Part shown: piece after piece, positions 23,701 through 38,700 of the stretch
Layout of the letters: each line of letters opens with the position of its first letter
Position numbering within the stretch: the first letter of the stretch is position 1
Source of the DNA: Amborella trichopoda
Taxonomy: Eukaryota; Streptophyta; Magnoliopsida; Amborellales; Amborellaceae
Direction of reading: 5' to 3'
Length of the DNA: 64,000 bases
Assembly: GCF_000471905.2 (NCBI RefSeq)
Contig: NW_006500327.1
Coordinates: 3,463,458-3,527,457, forward strand
Notes under the pieces: model-generated
Told to the model about the DNA's origin: nothing
What the model saw: the letters and a program-made list of their open reading frames with translations, nothing else
Database searches by the model: none
Translations under genes and position numbers: made by a program

Positions 23701-26700
23701 TGAAGCTGGCATGTTAGCTTCCATTGATTTCAGTCAATACATTATTTAATTGATTTCCTTTTTCTTATTCAACTTAGCATCATCAGGATCATAGTAGGCC
23801 CGATCCCAAAGCGCCCGAGGATCCGCTGCAAGTTTGCGAGAGGGATGTTAGAGGAGATTGAGTAGGCTTTGGTCATGCAGTGAATAAGTAAAATGGGAGG
23901 TATTCAACAATCTGAAGAGGAGATTTGAGGAACCAATGTATGAGGTATGACAAAAACATTAAACCCATAAGAGGTTCGAGGAAGTGGTGCACAAGGTGTA
24001 ACTAACTCACTCTAATCGATGTTTAACCATTCATGACAATGGCTAATCTGAATCCAATTGCATTAACAGATCAGGTTCAACAGAAATTAATTCAACTCAC
24101 AACTAGGGGAAAGGTAATCTCGATGCTTGTAAGGATATTTTGATTCATGATATTGAAGAGAAAGGCCATGGAGAAACTGTATTCTTGTCAAACTGCTTTC
24201 AGATCAACAAGTCACGGATTGGGACATGCCACTGGCCTTGACAAGGGCCCATATGAAGAAGGTAGTTATCCAATTTTTGATGAAGAACAAGATTTCATGA
24301 ATGAATTAATCTTCGATGAAGGACTACGAGGAGAATCAATAGGTCAGTTGCTAGTTCGACTACAGAATTCAATGCTCATCTTGAAGTTGCTCCGTTGGTT
24401 GCTTCTAGGGTTGAGCCAAGGATATTTTAGAAGGGTTATGTCGTTGAACTCTATCAACACTGCATTAGCAAGCCAACAAGCAGGTGGTAGGAAGTGTCAA
24501 GTACGTAACAACCAGTAGTCAACTCTGACCCTCGTGGAAGAGGTGGGAGAGGGGTTGCGTATCTCATAGTTAGAAGGAATGGGAGCCAGGGAGCTCCGGG
24601 ATTGGAAGAGAGAATGTGGGAGCAAGGGAGGCTCAAAGATCCATAGTTGAGGGAACAAGTTCCGTACATTGTGAGGTAAACGGATCAAGATCCCTAAAAT
24701 TAAGGGAGTGCTTTCCATAACTGCCCAAAAGTGAATGATCGCAATCTATCGAGCTGAGGATCAAGGCTCCCAAAGATCATTTATCCATGGTATTCTAGTT
24801 CCGTAGCAAATTCCATTGAACAATTATTTAAGTAAATTTCACTCCAAAAAATTACTCATGTGAATACATTACAAAAATTGCAGACCCACTTACATTAATA
24901 TGACTACATACACACACAACCTAATTTTTGGCACCAATCGGTAAGATTGGACGATTCCTCCTTGACAATCGATCGATTATTATATTTAATGCAATAGATA
25001 ATTTTCAAAAAAGAAATGTTGCGGTAGATGTGCAGCGCAAACCCAATACAAAACCTGTTAGGAAGTGCGAGTTAGTTCAAGTAAAAGGCTCAAAAAGGGC
25101 AAGGAATAGGCCTAAAAAAACGTGGTTGAAAGTAGTGAGAAAAGACATAGGCACTTATGGCCTCACTGAAAGTATGGCCCTTAATAGAGCCGCTGAATGG
25201 CGGACCAGGATTCGTGTAGTCAACCCCAAATAGTTGGAAAAAGACTCTAATGGTTATGATGATGATGAAATGCTGCATTAGATAAGCATTCTTTTGGGGT
25301 ATAGTTATAAATAGCTATCATCTGTCAAAGATTGCTAGGCTCCAAAGGACATATAGACGAGAGAAACCTCATATTTTCAGGCATATATGTTATTCCTTCA
25401 CCCATAAGGTGAACCCATAAGGGACTCAATTTGGGTGACTAACACTCAAGTAATAGAAGTCCTTCTAGAAGGCCCAATGAACTAGCCCAAAGGAGCGTAT
25501 TGATTGCGATCTCGTTCCTCGATTAAAACCACAACACAATCTTTCTATTTCCTTCCATCTTTCTCCTCTCTCCTTGCCCTCTCTTGTTGCCTTTCTTTGA
25601 AACTAGTCACAAGTCATGATTCACAAGGTGTGCAAAGTTGTAAATTCTAATATATAGGAAATCGAGGCCTTTAGAAAGCTTGTAGGTCATAAAAAACTCA
25701 AGATCTATGCGTCGTTGTATATGAACCTAAAAATGTGCTGGTGAAACTCGCTCACAAAGTAGAAGATACTCGTTCCAAGTTGGTGGAATAGCAGTTCCAA
25801 TTACTCATAACCATGATTTTGGGCATAGGGATCTAGATCCCATTTAACATGGGATCTAGTTCCTCGATTTCCCAATTTGAGATCCCAAATCAGGAAATGC
25901 ATGGAATCAAGATCCACGTGTCTCAGAGCATGCGCCCGAGTTTCTGGAGTGGGAGCGACCCCCGCTTTAGAAGAACTCGATAACTATGGTGTAGCTATAG
26001 GAGGCTCACCTGGAGGGGGCCATGGGTTTGTAACGATACATGTGCATGACATTCTACTCGAAAGTGAAAAGAAAAAGAGCATGACAAACAGATCTAAAAG
26101 ATGACCCACAAGAAAAAGTCACTTGTCCATTTCCTTCATATACCAGGAGTGTCCATACATTATCCAAAGGCATGATTGGAGGTGAGAAGGTGCTCCTCAT
26201 AACAAAAAAATATACCTAGATTCTACACTAAAACAACTTTGAAGGTGCTCCTTCCTCAAAATGCCATAAACATATGTCCCTACCTTCAATCCACAAAATG
26301 CTGATGAAATACTATTTTTTCGTGGTGCAACTAAATCACCAGTGGGTACAAGAGTGCGCTACGTGGGACCCAAATGCATAAAGAAACTCTTTCTTTATAG
26401 TGATAAAGAAAGGGGGAAACCTTGATAAGATGCTATTAACATCCATGAAAAGATGTAACTTCTTGTTGCACGTAAGACAGTGGGCCCAGGATGATTTTTC
26501 TCAAGGGTTATGTGCGCTATGTGTAAGAGAAGGAACTCTCGGGTAAAGAGGCGTGCAGCCAGTCACTTATTACAAGCTGGCCAGACGCTGAGTGATGACT
26601 ATTTCATTTAGTCATAGCACTTCCTTGAGCCATGAGAGTTAGGCCCAGGGAAGAAATAAATAGTTCAAGAGGTCTCTAAGGGGAAAGATATGATTCCATT

Positions 26701-29700
26701 TCCCTAAAAGAAATGGTCTTTTAGGGTCTATGAATGATAATAACTTTCAACTTAAATACAAGAGAAATGGTCTAAGAGGTCACTTTGTGGTGTGTGTTTT
26801 GTTTGGGTTGTTTTTTATTTTTATTTTTTTTGGGGGGGGTGGGGGGAAGAATTGTGTACGTAATGCCCAGGCTGGAACTAGGGGTTTCTACTTGGGTTGA
26901 CCTGGAACCCCTCTAGGTGGCTGCCTAGGTGCTCAGGCTGCCACTTTTGACTATACATATAAGAGAGAACATAAAAAATATGTATACCTGCCATCAAAAT
27001 CTCAAGAACTCAAGGACTGTCCCGATAGCTAAATGTACACCTTAAGACCAAAAAATTTACAATGGTATCTATGACCATAATTAGTGAACATGCTAGAAAG
27101 AAAGCCCAAAAACCATCCCAATACTCTGATCTGCTAAACGCAAGGGAATTCCTTGAACCAAATACATTAGGCACAAGACTTCAAGGAATTCCTTGGTGCT
27201 GACCCAACCTGCTCATTCCTTCCCATATACATAAATAAATAAACAAATAAATATATTCAATCTTTTTGCTCACCCAATAACTTTTTCTGTTAAAGTCCTT
27301 TGCAGGTATTTTAGGTTGTGTTCCTTAATATTTCTTGTCCCTTTGTCTTTGTGAGCTTGGTTGCATTTTCTTCTTTATGTGATTGTGTGATACGAATGGT
27401 GGTTATATTACCAAATCGTGTCAAGGACTTTTGAGTCCTAAATGATGATGGCCTTCTCTTAGAGAGAGAGTTGCTCTCTCTTTTTGGCTCTTGTGATTTG
27501 AAGTTCCAACTGTGTAGGATTTGAATTAAAGAAATCAGCGTGTTACTGTGTTTTGGAGAGTTTTTTGCATTGTATTCCTATAATAATTGTAAAAAGTAGG
27601 TATTAGTAAGAATAATTTATTTTTATTAGAATGATACCATTATAATTAGAGAGAGAGAATTTAATGCATTTATCTTCACAATCGAATATTTTACTAATTA
27701 ATAATAAGTATGATAGTAAAAATTATTTATAATATATCACTAATTAGCAATGATCCATTTAAAATACAATTTAAATAACGAAAATGACTTAAATAAATAA
27801 TTTAAATTAAATAAATAAAACTAATAAATAAATTTATGCAGGTTCTTACTAATGCTAATATCCAATATATTAGTTTAAGACATTAGATCCTATTAATATC
27901 TATATCTAATATATTAGTCTCTTAAGGCACACTCATGAAGCATTAACCTTATTATAAACAAAACAGTGATAAGAATTTATATATATTGATCAAGAATAAG
28001 AGAGGGGAGAGAGATTTAAGGAAAACGAGACTGCAAGAGATAAGGAAAGAAAGAGTGAGAGAGAGATTTAGGGGTGAGAGGTGAGATTAACACATATTTC
28101 TTTCCTTAACCCACATGTTTTTCATTAAAAATAGACATGGAAAATAGTAACGTGAGTGAGAGGGATAAATTATCATAAATAAAAATATCTACATTTTTTA
28201 TGAGGTTGGGGCTTTTTGTTGCACATGAGCAATAATGACTTGAATGTGAGAGATAAATTATGCTTAATAAAAAATGCATGCTTATTAATGAGGGATGGCC
28301 ATTTTCAATAAGTTGTGTTCTTTCTATTCCATTAACTTAAGAAGTATAAAATTTGCTTAAAAAGCATGAACAGAGGAAATAATTCAAATATAATATTTAT
28401 CATAAAAAATGATTTAATGTGACTAAAAGATTTTCAATATTATTTTAAATAGAAGAATCAAGAGGGACATAGTGCAAATGAAAAATAGTAAGAAAAAGTT
28501 AAGAGGAGATGGGATCACAATATATTAGTTTTGAATAATTTTAATAATTCAAAATTTATAATTAAAAAATAAAAAATATTCCAGTATCTCAAAAAGCAAA
28601 GAATTAAATTTCATATATGCTGAATCACATTGAAAAAAAAAATAGTATTATCATCAAAAAACACTATGTAAGGTTAAAATATTCATAAAACACTAAAATA
28701 TACAAAATGTAGTTAAAATCATAAAGGGTTAAATTGAGATAGAAACAAAATTGATATAATCTAACATAAGAATCAAGAAGGGAAAAAACAATCCTTTTTT
28801 CCATTAGCATTTAAGATCCATGGGCTTTACCTTATACGATAAAAATAACTTATAAAATTAAAATTAAAATATTATTTCATAATAGAGGCATAATACAACT
28901 GAAAAATAGCAAGAGAAAGCTAGAAGAGACAATAACATAAATAAATAACTTATAGACAATCAAAAAAAAAATAACAATACTATTAATAATATTAATAATA
29001 AGTATTATTTTATTACTATGTTCAAATTTATAATAAAAAATTTTAAACTACTCAAGAATCTAAATACTTAGTTTTTTCAATCTAATTGAGTCTCACAACC
29101 TGTGAGAGATATCAAACCACTTATTTTCTACATGTTAAAAAATCATATTACAATTTGAAAAATATACTACTATTTTATTACTATGTTCACGTTTACAAAA
29201 AAAAATCAAAACTATTCAAGAATCTAAATCCTTAGTTTTTTTTATTCTAATAGAGTTTCACGACCTGGGAGAGAGAGCACAAACCACTTATTTTCAATAT
29301 GTACAAAATTCATATTACAATTTGAAAAAAATACTACATAAAGATAGAGACAGACATCGTATCTTCTATTTTTCTCTTAGGAAAATATTTTCGAGCTAAA
29401 AACTCCTTGTAAGAGATCAGTAAAGAAATGAACTTGAGAGAGAGAGATAAGGTGGGGCGTGATAGGATTTTGGGTTGTGGCTAGAGGGTTTATGGTGGAT
29501 GGAAAAGGTTTTTCCTAAAAAGATATTTTGGGAGGGGAGAGATTGAGAGAGAGATTTAAAGGAGAGAGATGAATGAAATTGGAGAAATACTATATGAGAA
29601 ATACATGATGGGAGTTATCACATAAAGGCATTAATTGCAATTAATGACAAGTAGTGCAAGTTGGAGAAAATAAAAAAGTGTAGCACATAAAAAAAAAGAG

Positions 29701-32700
29701 CTAACGTGGTAGGGAGATAGAAATAATAGGTTTCTTTATTATACGTTATTGGGAGTTACTGTAAGATAGAAATAATAGAGAGAGAGAGAGAGAAACGAAA
29801 GAGAGTAAGATAGAAAAAATAGAGAGAGAAACCTTTGAGAGAAAAGATTTTAGGAAATAAATAGGATAGAGATAACGGTAGAGAAGAAACTATAGATGAT
29901 ATAAATAAGGGAGAGAAGAGAGATTTTAGGAAAATAAATGGGAGAGATTTAAGAAAAAATCATGGGGGGGAGGGGAGGTGATTTATTAGGAAGGAAGACA
30001 GATGTGACACGTGGCACAAAACATGGGGAAGATATTTATAGAAATGTAAAATAGGAAGAGAGAAGAGAGAAAATCATGTGGGTGTGGGGAGGATTTATTA
30101 AGGAAGAGGAAAAATGAGACACGTGGCACAAATAGGAGGGGAGAGAGAAGATGAAATCTTGTAGGTAAGGGGAAGGTATAAAAGGGAGAGAGAGAGAAAA
30201 AATATCGTGGGGAGTGTGAGTGGGGGGGGGGGATGATTTATTAAGGAGGAAGTATGGGACACGTGGCAAAAAACAGGGGGAAGGTATTTAAAGAAATGTA
30301 TAATAGCAAGAGAGTGAAGAGAGAAAATCATGTGGGTGGGAGGAGAGATTTATTAAGGAAGAGGAAAAATAAGACACATAGCACAAAAATAGGGAGAGAG
30401 AGAAGACGAAATCTTGCAGGTAAGAAGAGAGATTTAGTAAGGAAGAGGAAAAATAAGACATGTGTCACAAAAATAGAGGTGGTATTCCTCTCGCTTAATA
30501 TATAGTAGATATATGTGTGTGTGAGCATACGTGCATGCATGTGTGTGTGTTCAGGACCAAGTCAATTTGACCTGATTACAACCCCCAGGATACCTCTATA
30601 CAACCATAGACTCATAAGAAGCCCCCACAAACAGACTCAATCCCCATAACAACAAGAAGCATCTGCCACACCCAAAATCATCAGCACTCATTACAACCCA
30701 ACCACTCCTCCCATTCCACTCCCTCGCCAAGTCTCCCCCATTAATTCATCCCTTATACATTCCCTTGCCTGCTTAACCCATCTCAAAACTCAGCGCAGTT
30801 AGAGCAAGACTTCTGTATGTGCCATAACCCTAGCATTCTGATCCTAGTAACCTAGCAAAAAACAGCTGAGACATATGAAGCCTGACCCTGGTGAGAGGAA
30901 GCATCCATTTTGGACAGCCCTGAGAATGGAACCATAAGGGAGTGCATTGCATAATCAGTAAATACATGCACATATATAAGAGTTGGTGCATTTGTATCAA
31001 CTCATTATTACAATATCTGAGTTATAGATAAAATCATTTCAAAATGTTTCTAGCCATAGAAGGGTATCTCTATGTATGTATTGTAGTGTGATCAGGACAA
31101 GACCGGACCAGAGACTTGCATGTCCACTAAACAGGATGGAATCAAGAATATCTAGTTCAATCCCGTGGACAGGTCGGTTTGACTAGTCTAGACCAGAACG
31201 GCAGTCCCGTGCTACTATAAAACTAGGGGAAAATGACTGCATTTTTTTATGTGATCTTGGCCGATTTTGGCCTGGATCTATGTAGTCCTCCACGATTTGG
31301 ATCCACTACGCTTCCTTAACGCCATTCAAATACAATGCTCATTGCGTAAGGAGTTAGTGGAGTGCTTTATGTATTGCTGATTAATTTGTGCTTTTTGTTG
31401 GCTTCTTGGCTTCTAATCTTGTTTACTACTTTATTTATGATTTTATTACTTCTTTATTGTTACTAAAAAAATTTATTATTTTCCTAGTATTTTTTAGCAC
31501 TTTTCATATTTTTCTATTTATTTCCCTTTTTTCATTAATATATCTTTATTTTTTAAAAATTATTTTCTAAATTTTGACCAATGAACCCTTCCGGTTTGAC
31601 AATTCCAATTGAACCAATGCCTTGACCAATTTGATAATTAGTTCAGTGCCGATAAAACTGATGTATACTCCTTTTACAATATTCTAATATTTAAAAATAA
31701 AAAATAATAATAATAAAATATAAACTGGCGTATCAATATATTGTGCAATGGTTGGCTATTTGCAAACTATGTAGGCCCTATTTGGACATCCGGATATCAG
31801 AGCCTTATATTTACTAGCCTTTATGGGCTTTCATGGAAATAGAAACTCTGGAATGATCATAATGACTTGTAACAAGATCTAAGCTTTTTAGCTAATAACG
31901 GCAAAAGGAGTTTTTCTTCTTTTATCACTATCAGTAAAACGCTACCGTTGGTGTTACTTTCCCGATAGGCAGGGTAACATTCCTGAAATTTGCAACCTTG
32001 ACTATTTGTGTACTGGGCTGATATGCCACCCATTCAGGCACTACTATAAGGAAATTTAATTCCCACAGCGCAAAAACTGACGTCCAAGAGGTATCGTAGC
32101 ATGCCCAAACTGTACACATAAAATGCAAAAACATGTTGACTGCATGCATATTTATATTTGTTGTAATGATTTTCCAATTTCCACATACTACATATGTACA
32201 TACATACAAGATAAAGATATTTGCCTGAAACTCTTCTACCAATAGATTTCCCTCAAAAAAAATCTCTTCTACCATTATATTTTAGAAATAGATAACCTTA
32301 CAGATCATATACTGACCATTTTCTGATTGCTGCCCTATCTTTGACATGTCCCAGACCTGTTTATAATAAATAAGTTCAAAGAACAGTGTCATCAAGGCAA
32401 GGCAGAGCTGTTACACAAGTTTATGGTATACAAACCTTCACTGATGAGTCAGAGAATCCACCTGCCACTAAGGAACCATCACGAGAAATTGACGCACAAT
32501 TTAGACTGGCCAATAACACAGTAAAAACAAAAGTTAGCCATTAAAAAATAGCCAGTTCATGAACCACTCTATCAAATAGCTAAGGTAAAATGACAAGTAA
32601 TACCTATTATGGGTATTTATAAAAGTATAGAAACTAACTGATGGCAGTGCTGAGCTTCCCAGCTGCGCTCGGTTTCGCAGGTCCTCTAGAAATGAGTGCT

Positions 32701-35700
32701 CAACTTCCATTGGACTGGCCAGATCGGAAACATTTTAAGAAGCAGGTGAGATAGTACAGTGATTGTGAACTTTTAGATAAATATACTCTTGCATATTAGG
32801 CACAAAGAAAACGTACCATGAGCAATACTCCCACCTAAAGTTTACTGAAAATCCAATATATATCACTATCTATATAAACTGGACCATAGGTATTGTGATC
32901 TCCCAACAATGGTGTGATCCTGCTTAGAATCTAGCTCCAGCGCTCTGGGAAAAGGATCTTTAAGGGAACTCAATTTTTTAATTTTGGGATCTAGATTCCC
33001 ATTGTTAGGGATCCCGATTCCTGCTGTTAGGGATCTTGATCCCAACATTATAGACCAAGACAACCACTAAGCCGGTGATTTTGTTTATTTATAAACAGCT
33101 AGCAACACAACAATACTTTTAATATAGTTGCGTTGCTTGCTGGTTATAAATAAAGAGATCACTACTTTAAAGAGCATACACAGTCTCAGACTGTATACAT
33201 TCTTTGTGGTTAGGAGCAAAATCCCCAAAACGTTAGAATCAAGATCCCCAAAAGGCTGAGATCTCAATCCCTAACAATGGGGATCTAGATCCTTAACATA
33301 TGCACTGTATAGACAGTGCTCCCAATCATAGGGATCTTCTAACATTTCACAATATCCCACTCCCAAATCCGGTCCTGCTCCCAATCCCAACCAACTATAA
33401 ACTGTAACAATGTTCATAAAAACGGAGATGGGCATCTCAGCAGCCAAAGGTCCTGGCTGCCTAGGCGGGCCCCCAAAACACCTTTGCCCTAGGGGATTGG
33501 GGAGGGGGGCCTTGGATATAGTCTATTTGTTGCAAACATAGACTCTTTTTTTTTGGGCACTACAGTCTAGTTATTTCAAACAACGATATCCCAATAACTT
33601 CAAATACATACATGAAGGAATATACATTATTTTTAACGTTTTCACACAAATTCTTTGTTGTGTAATATGAAACCATATATTGGCACTGATCCTAGTCAAA
33701 TGTCTTATAATTTTTTGTAGAGTTTAGCCAAATTTCTTAATTTTCTCATAATTAATCTCCCATCCAACCAAAACATGCAACTAACCCTGATTTGTGAGGG
33801 TCCCTTGCACATTTAGTACAACACATCATCAAAACTGGTCCTTTTTAGCATCAACAATCATTTCAAATTCAAAATCATGTTTGAAGATTAAAAGAAGCCA
33901 TCTTTCTGAAATAATCAATGGAAATCACAACCCAATTTCTCAAATTAAAAATTAATTGCTCCCACCAACCATCAAATTCCATTAGAGCAGCAAAAAATCA
34001 GTTTATAATCCCAAAACCCATAAGCCCCCTTAATTAAGTTTATTAAGGGGCTGACACTTTTTTAGGGGTTTGAGGGGCTAGATTGCACACACTCTACCCC
34101 CCTCCCTCTCCAAAAAAAAACAAAAAAAACACCCAGCCAAGGGCCATTTTCTGCCCTTGGCCAAGTTATTCCAAGGCGCCTGCCTTGAGGTGACCGTCTA
34201 AGTGGGGCCTTGGTCGCCTAGGAGCAAGGACGCTAGGGAGCCCGCCTAGGCGTTTGCGGCCAAATTTTCGAACATTGAATTGAACATCCACATGCAGGGT
34301 TTCTGGCATGTGCTAGCACCAAATATTATGGATACCTGTTCCAACTCAAGATCATGTGTTCTTTTATGGGTATTTTGAAATTAAATCAAAAGATATGGAT
34401 AAGGTGATAAAGTGTTCATTTCTCATGGGTAAATTGATAAATATCCCATTATATTTTAACTGCATAAATACATCCAGTATATGAATATCACACATGTAGA
34501 TATGTTTATGCTGTACATGGGTCAGTTCCAATGTGGCTATTTTTAGGAGTTGTGTCAAACATGGACATGGATCTATGCTTTTGCAACATAGATCAGTACT
34601 AATCAAAGAAGAGAAAAGGAATATTATTTCGTAAATATGTATTGGCAGAGATGTAAATCAAACAGGTCAGTAAACAGCTCGAGGAAAAGGGATAGTCTCC
34701 ACTCGTAAAAAGGAATATCCAAAAGTTCCAAAAAGAGGGCAAAAGGAAAAAAAAAAGAATTTAGCTTCCTCACCAAGGAATACATCAACTAAATACAATA
34801 ATGAATTGAGAACAACAATAACAAGGAGCTGTCATATTTTGGCAACCAAATCTCCTATATCATATTCATGTCAAATGTGGAACAAGTTATGAAATAAAAG
34901 TAACAGAAGTAAAGAACTGCACCATTAAAGCTCAATAAACCAATTGCAAATAAAAGTAATGAGAAACAGAACTTACACCACCGGTAATGGAAGTTCAGAT
35001 TTCACTCGAGGAGCTACAGAAACAGTGCTTGTCTCTGTACGTATATTCTTTCCTGTTGCCCCCAAAAGCTTGTCCTTTTTCACCTTCTTAAGAGAAACTC
35101 CAGATTTTCCACCCTCTGCCTTCTTCTGGAAATGAAATAAAATGTCACGGACTGAAAATTTCAAGGGAAATACCTATAAAAGCAATCAAAATAGAATAAG
35201 AAGCACCTGAATCACATTTTACGCATTCAGTATATCAAAAGAAAATTTTGAAATTAGAGATTAATCAAGTAAGAGCTCTACATGCCTCGTACTGCACACA
35301 AATTTTGTTCCGAAATAACAAGTACATAACATCTTCAATAAATACCATAAACACAATTACATGAAACACATATAAATGTGATCCGCCCCTGACTCAAGTA
35401 GGGACCATGACACAAAAGGAGTGTGGAGAGGCACCAAACGCATGGGAATATGAGGGATCCGGAAATCATGAGGATATCAGGCAAGGTAAAGGATGATTTT
35501 GGAGGCCCGGCCAAAATCATCCGATAGGGAAAACTAATGTTTGATGATGATGTAAAGGGATAGGAGGGCGAGAGGGTGCTTAGCATAAGTGATTAGTGAG
35601 GAGGCAGGTGGAGGAAACACCTAGAACAAGGGAAACAGTTGCACGGTAGGCAAAATAGGTCCTCGCTTGAAAGGGCCATGTGAGAAAATAAAGTTCACCA

Positions 35701-38700
35701 TCGTTGGACTAAACTAATGGAATGGATGATGAAGGCACATCTAGGATTGGGCTTGAGAGGTTAGCAGCTGACGTTAAGCAGTGCTATATCTCAAGTTCAA
35801 TTTACCGCTAAAGTAACCACCGCACCCCACTCCCCTACCACCCCACCAAAAAAAAGAGAAAGGTAAAGATAAGAAAAATGGGGAAGCTTCAATTGCATCA
35901 CTTGTACCATGCCTACATCATATCTCAAGCCACAATAACTAGACAAACGTTTTCAAAGTGTTAACAACAAGAAATCTTAAGTAAAATTAGAAGTTCTTAT
36001 CAAGAAGGATATATGAAAGCAATGAGGAACACGTCACAACAAAAGAAGGTGAATTTGGGGAAAATACATGATTTCAGGTCATTTTTGAGAATAACATATT
36101 TATTCTCAGTGAATAGAACTCATTAATTAAATCATAACTAAAGGAACAAAACAAATTAAATAATACATGGATGTGAACCTAAATATAAATCAAAAAGGAA
36201 AATTAATCAAAAAGGAAAATTAATCAAAAAGAAAAGTTACCAAACCTACCAACCAAATCTGATATAGAACAGAATATCTTCTAGAACATTTATCAATGCA
36301 TATCTTCAAAGTTTGAAGTTCACAAGATTAAAGCATTAGTAACTAAGCAAACACCATATCATCACCTTATTATCATCCATGTCTGCATCTTTGCCATCAC
36401 CATCAACTTTTTCAGCTTCTGAAGCCATATTCTCTTTCTCCAATCGTTCTTCTAAAGAGTCTTCAAGCAACTAAAAAAAAAAATCTATATCAGAAGATAA
36501 AATCATTGAAAGGTCCACGAGATATATGGCTCTACAAGTACATCGTTAACATAAAGGGTAATAATCAATACAAGACAACCACTTAAGTTATTCATTGCAA
36601 TAACTAACTAATAAAAGACAACCACTTAAGTTATTCAATGCCTGAAAAAACGATAATTCTTGCTCCATCAAAGAATACTGTGTCATCACATGGCCCATTA
36701 CACATTGAAGGCATACAAAATGCATTGGATTCTTGATGAGGATCCTTTTTTTAGTCATATAGAAAGTAAGATTTATCTTACTGGTACAGTTTAATGTTTC
36801 TAATACTTGCAAATGCATAACAGAAGAGTGCAAATTTTCCATGAACTATGCATAATCTTTTTATACTTAACACACACTTTTTGATTTTCTGGAATTATAA
36901 TGGATGTTCACCCCCAACTTATCAAGGAAAATAAAGGATGCTCCCAAGGAAAATAAAGGATATTCAACTGTACAAAATTATACTTGTAAATGAAATTGTA
37001 TAGACAGATAACTCGACAATGAAAACATTTAACCATCAAAAAGAAATTAATATCTTGAAAATGGAGGCCGATACCATAAACAGTCAATAAAATTAGAGTC
37101 AATGAAGATACACCAAAAAAGCAGGTTTCATGGGTTTTCAAGATATAACGGGCATATAAAGTACTTGGGAATCAATCTCTTGATGATAAATATCAAAAAT
37201 TGGTAGCCAAATCAACAACTACATTCGACACACAATATTAATTCATATTACACTCTAGCAACATCATCCATGGACCAGTAGTTAGTGATGGTGTAAATCT
37301 GCTATATCCTTCTAAAGGTAAAAGATCACTAGAAATATGATAAACATATGAAATAATGATCTCAAAAGCACGCACATAGTCCATGTGGATGAAGACTTCA
37401 GCCAGTGCATTTGGGCACGGCTCACACTTTTGCATATGCATTCAGTCCACTATTAAAACCCACTTAACCTACATGCCTATATTGTGTACACTATTAATAT
37501 AATTGGGACAGTTCTTCCATTGTGCAACATGCATAGAATTTATCATTTCTAAAGTGGTGCTCCAAGAAGTTCCACAATGGAGCGAAGAAGCCCTTCGCAC
37601 ATCCAATTCAAGACACATAATACACTAGCATTCTTGGAGCTCAAGTTATACAACAAGGGAGAACAAAAGAAGCTCCGAAAAGCACCCTCAAAATAATATC
37701 CCAGAATCATTAAATGCAACACAAAGTATATTCTCTACTTAGAACAAGGGAAGAAAGGCAGTATACTGGTACATAAGCCAAATTACTAACAATGCTGAGC
37801 ATCAAGCATAGTTATCTTATTATGTACTGTTTGAAAAAGAAGAGAAAACTGCATAGTCTTCCTCATGCAAATTGATAATTAAAACAACCACAAAAGAATG
37901 GCACGGTCATCATATCAACCATCAATACAGAAAAATATTTAAACAGCAATGTTTAGGAACTGATCAACTCACTCCCCAACGTATTTCCTTTTGATTTAAC
38001 TCTTTCGCAGCATCCTGAGTGCTTCCAATCATTGTGACGGCCTCTGCATCATCTGAAATCGAGCTGGACTGTCCAGAAGAAACTGCAAGGGTTGACCACA
38101 ATAACTTCATGAATAAAACTATCAAGTTAAGGGTCGCAGATGATGAAACCTGAATAATAAACAGAAACCAATATAATCATGGAACAGAGTGCAAGAACGA
38201 AACAGACAAAAATTTCCATCGAAAATGCATAGCAAATGCATGGTAACATATGAAGCAAGTATCTGTAGCACCTTCGAAATTGATATGCTCATTGATAATC
38301 CCAAGCATTTTCATAGACTCTGATTTGTGCAGATATTGCAGCAACAGCTCATATGAATACTGGGTATAAAACAGAGAAACAGAAATGGTATTAGAACTTA
38401 GCACTCATTACAATCAAAAGAGTATACTTTATGTACAAGAATAGTTTCATTTATAATAATTTCAAGTTTTCACTACATCATCACATCCTATAAGCAAATT
38501 TCTAAGTCAGTTCAAGAGAGAACATGAATAACAACAATTAAAAAAAAAGGTCATGAGAAAAGTCCACAAATTTCTATGAGCTTGAAACTTGGATGTTAGG
38601 CATAACCTGAACAAGCACGACTGCTAGCTAGCCTACTACTATGCAGTCCAATGCATATTGCTATCCAAGTTCTCAAGCCAATCACTGAAGCTTGACTCCC

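Larger units (their letters stand above)
18586..32316. other. TAF5 intron 12 (13.7 kb)
   Basis: Between exon 12 (donor GTCAGT) and exon 13 (acceptor TTTGCAG). Contents from right to left on the gene: AT-rich DNA, G-box repeat array, AT-rich block, unassigned 25280-27570, an RTE fragment, the Gypsy remnant with hAT insertion, GA-rich gap region, RTE fragment and MULE-type element. No second gene is seen inside it. Confidence 0.9.

Noticed and set aside
24147..24518. 123-residue frame as a host gene
   Set aside because: It lies downstream of Gypsy remains in TAF5 intron 12, with no recognisable domain; it may be old element sequence.
30490..30545. Helitron 3' end (CTCGCTTAATATATAG)
   Set aside because: No hairpin followed by CTRR and no matching 5' TC end could be found.
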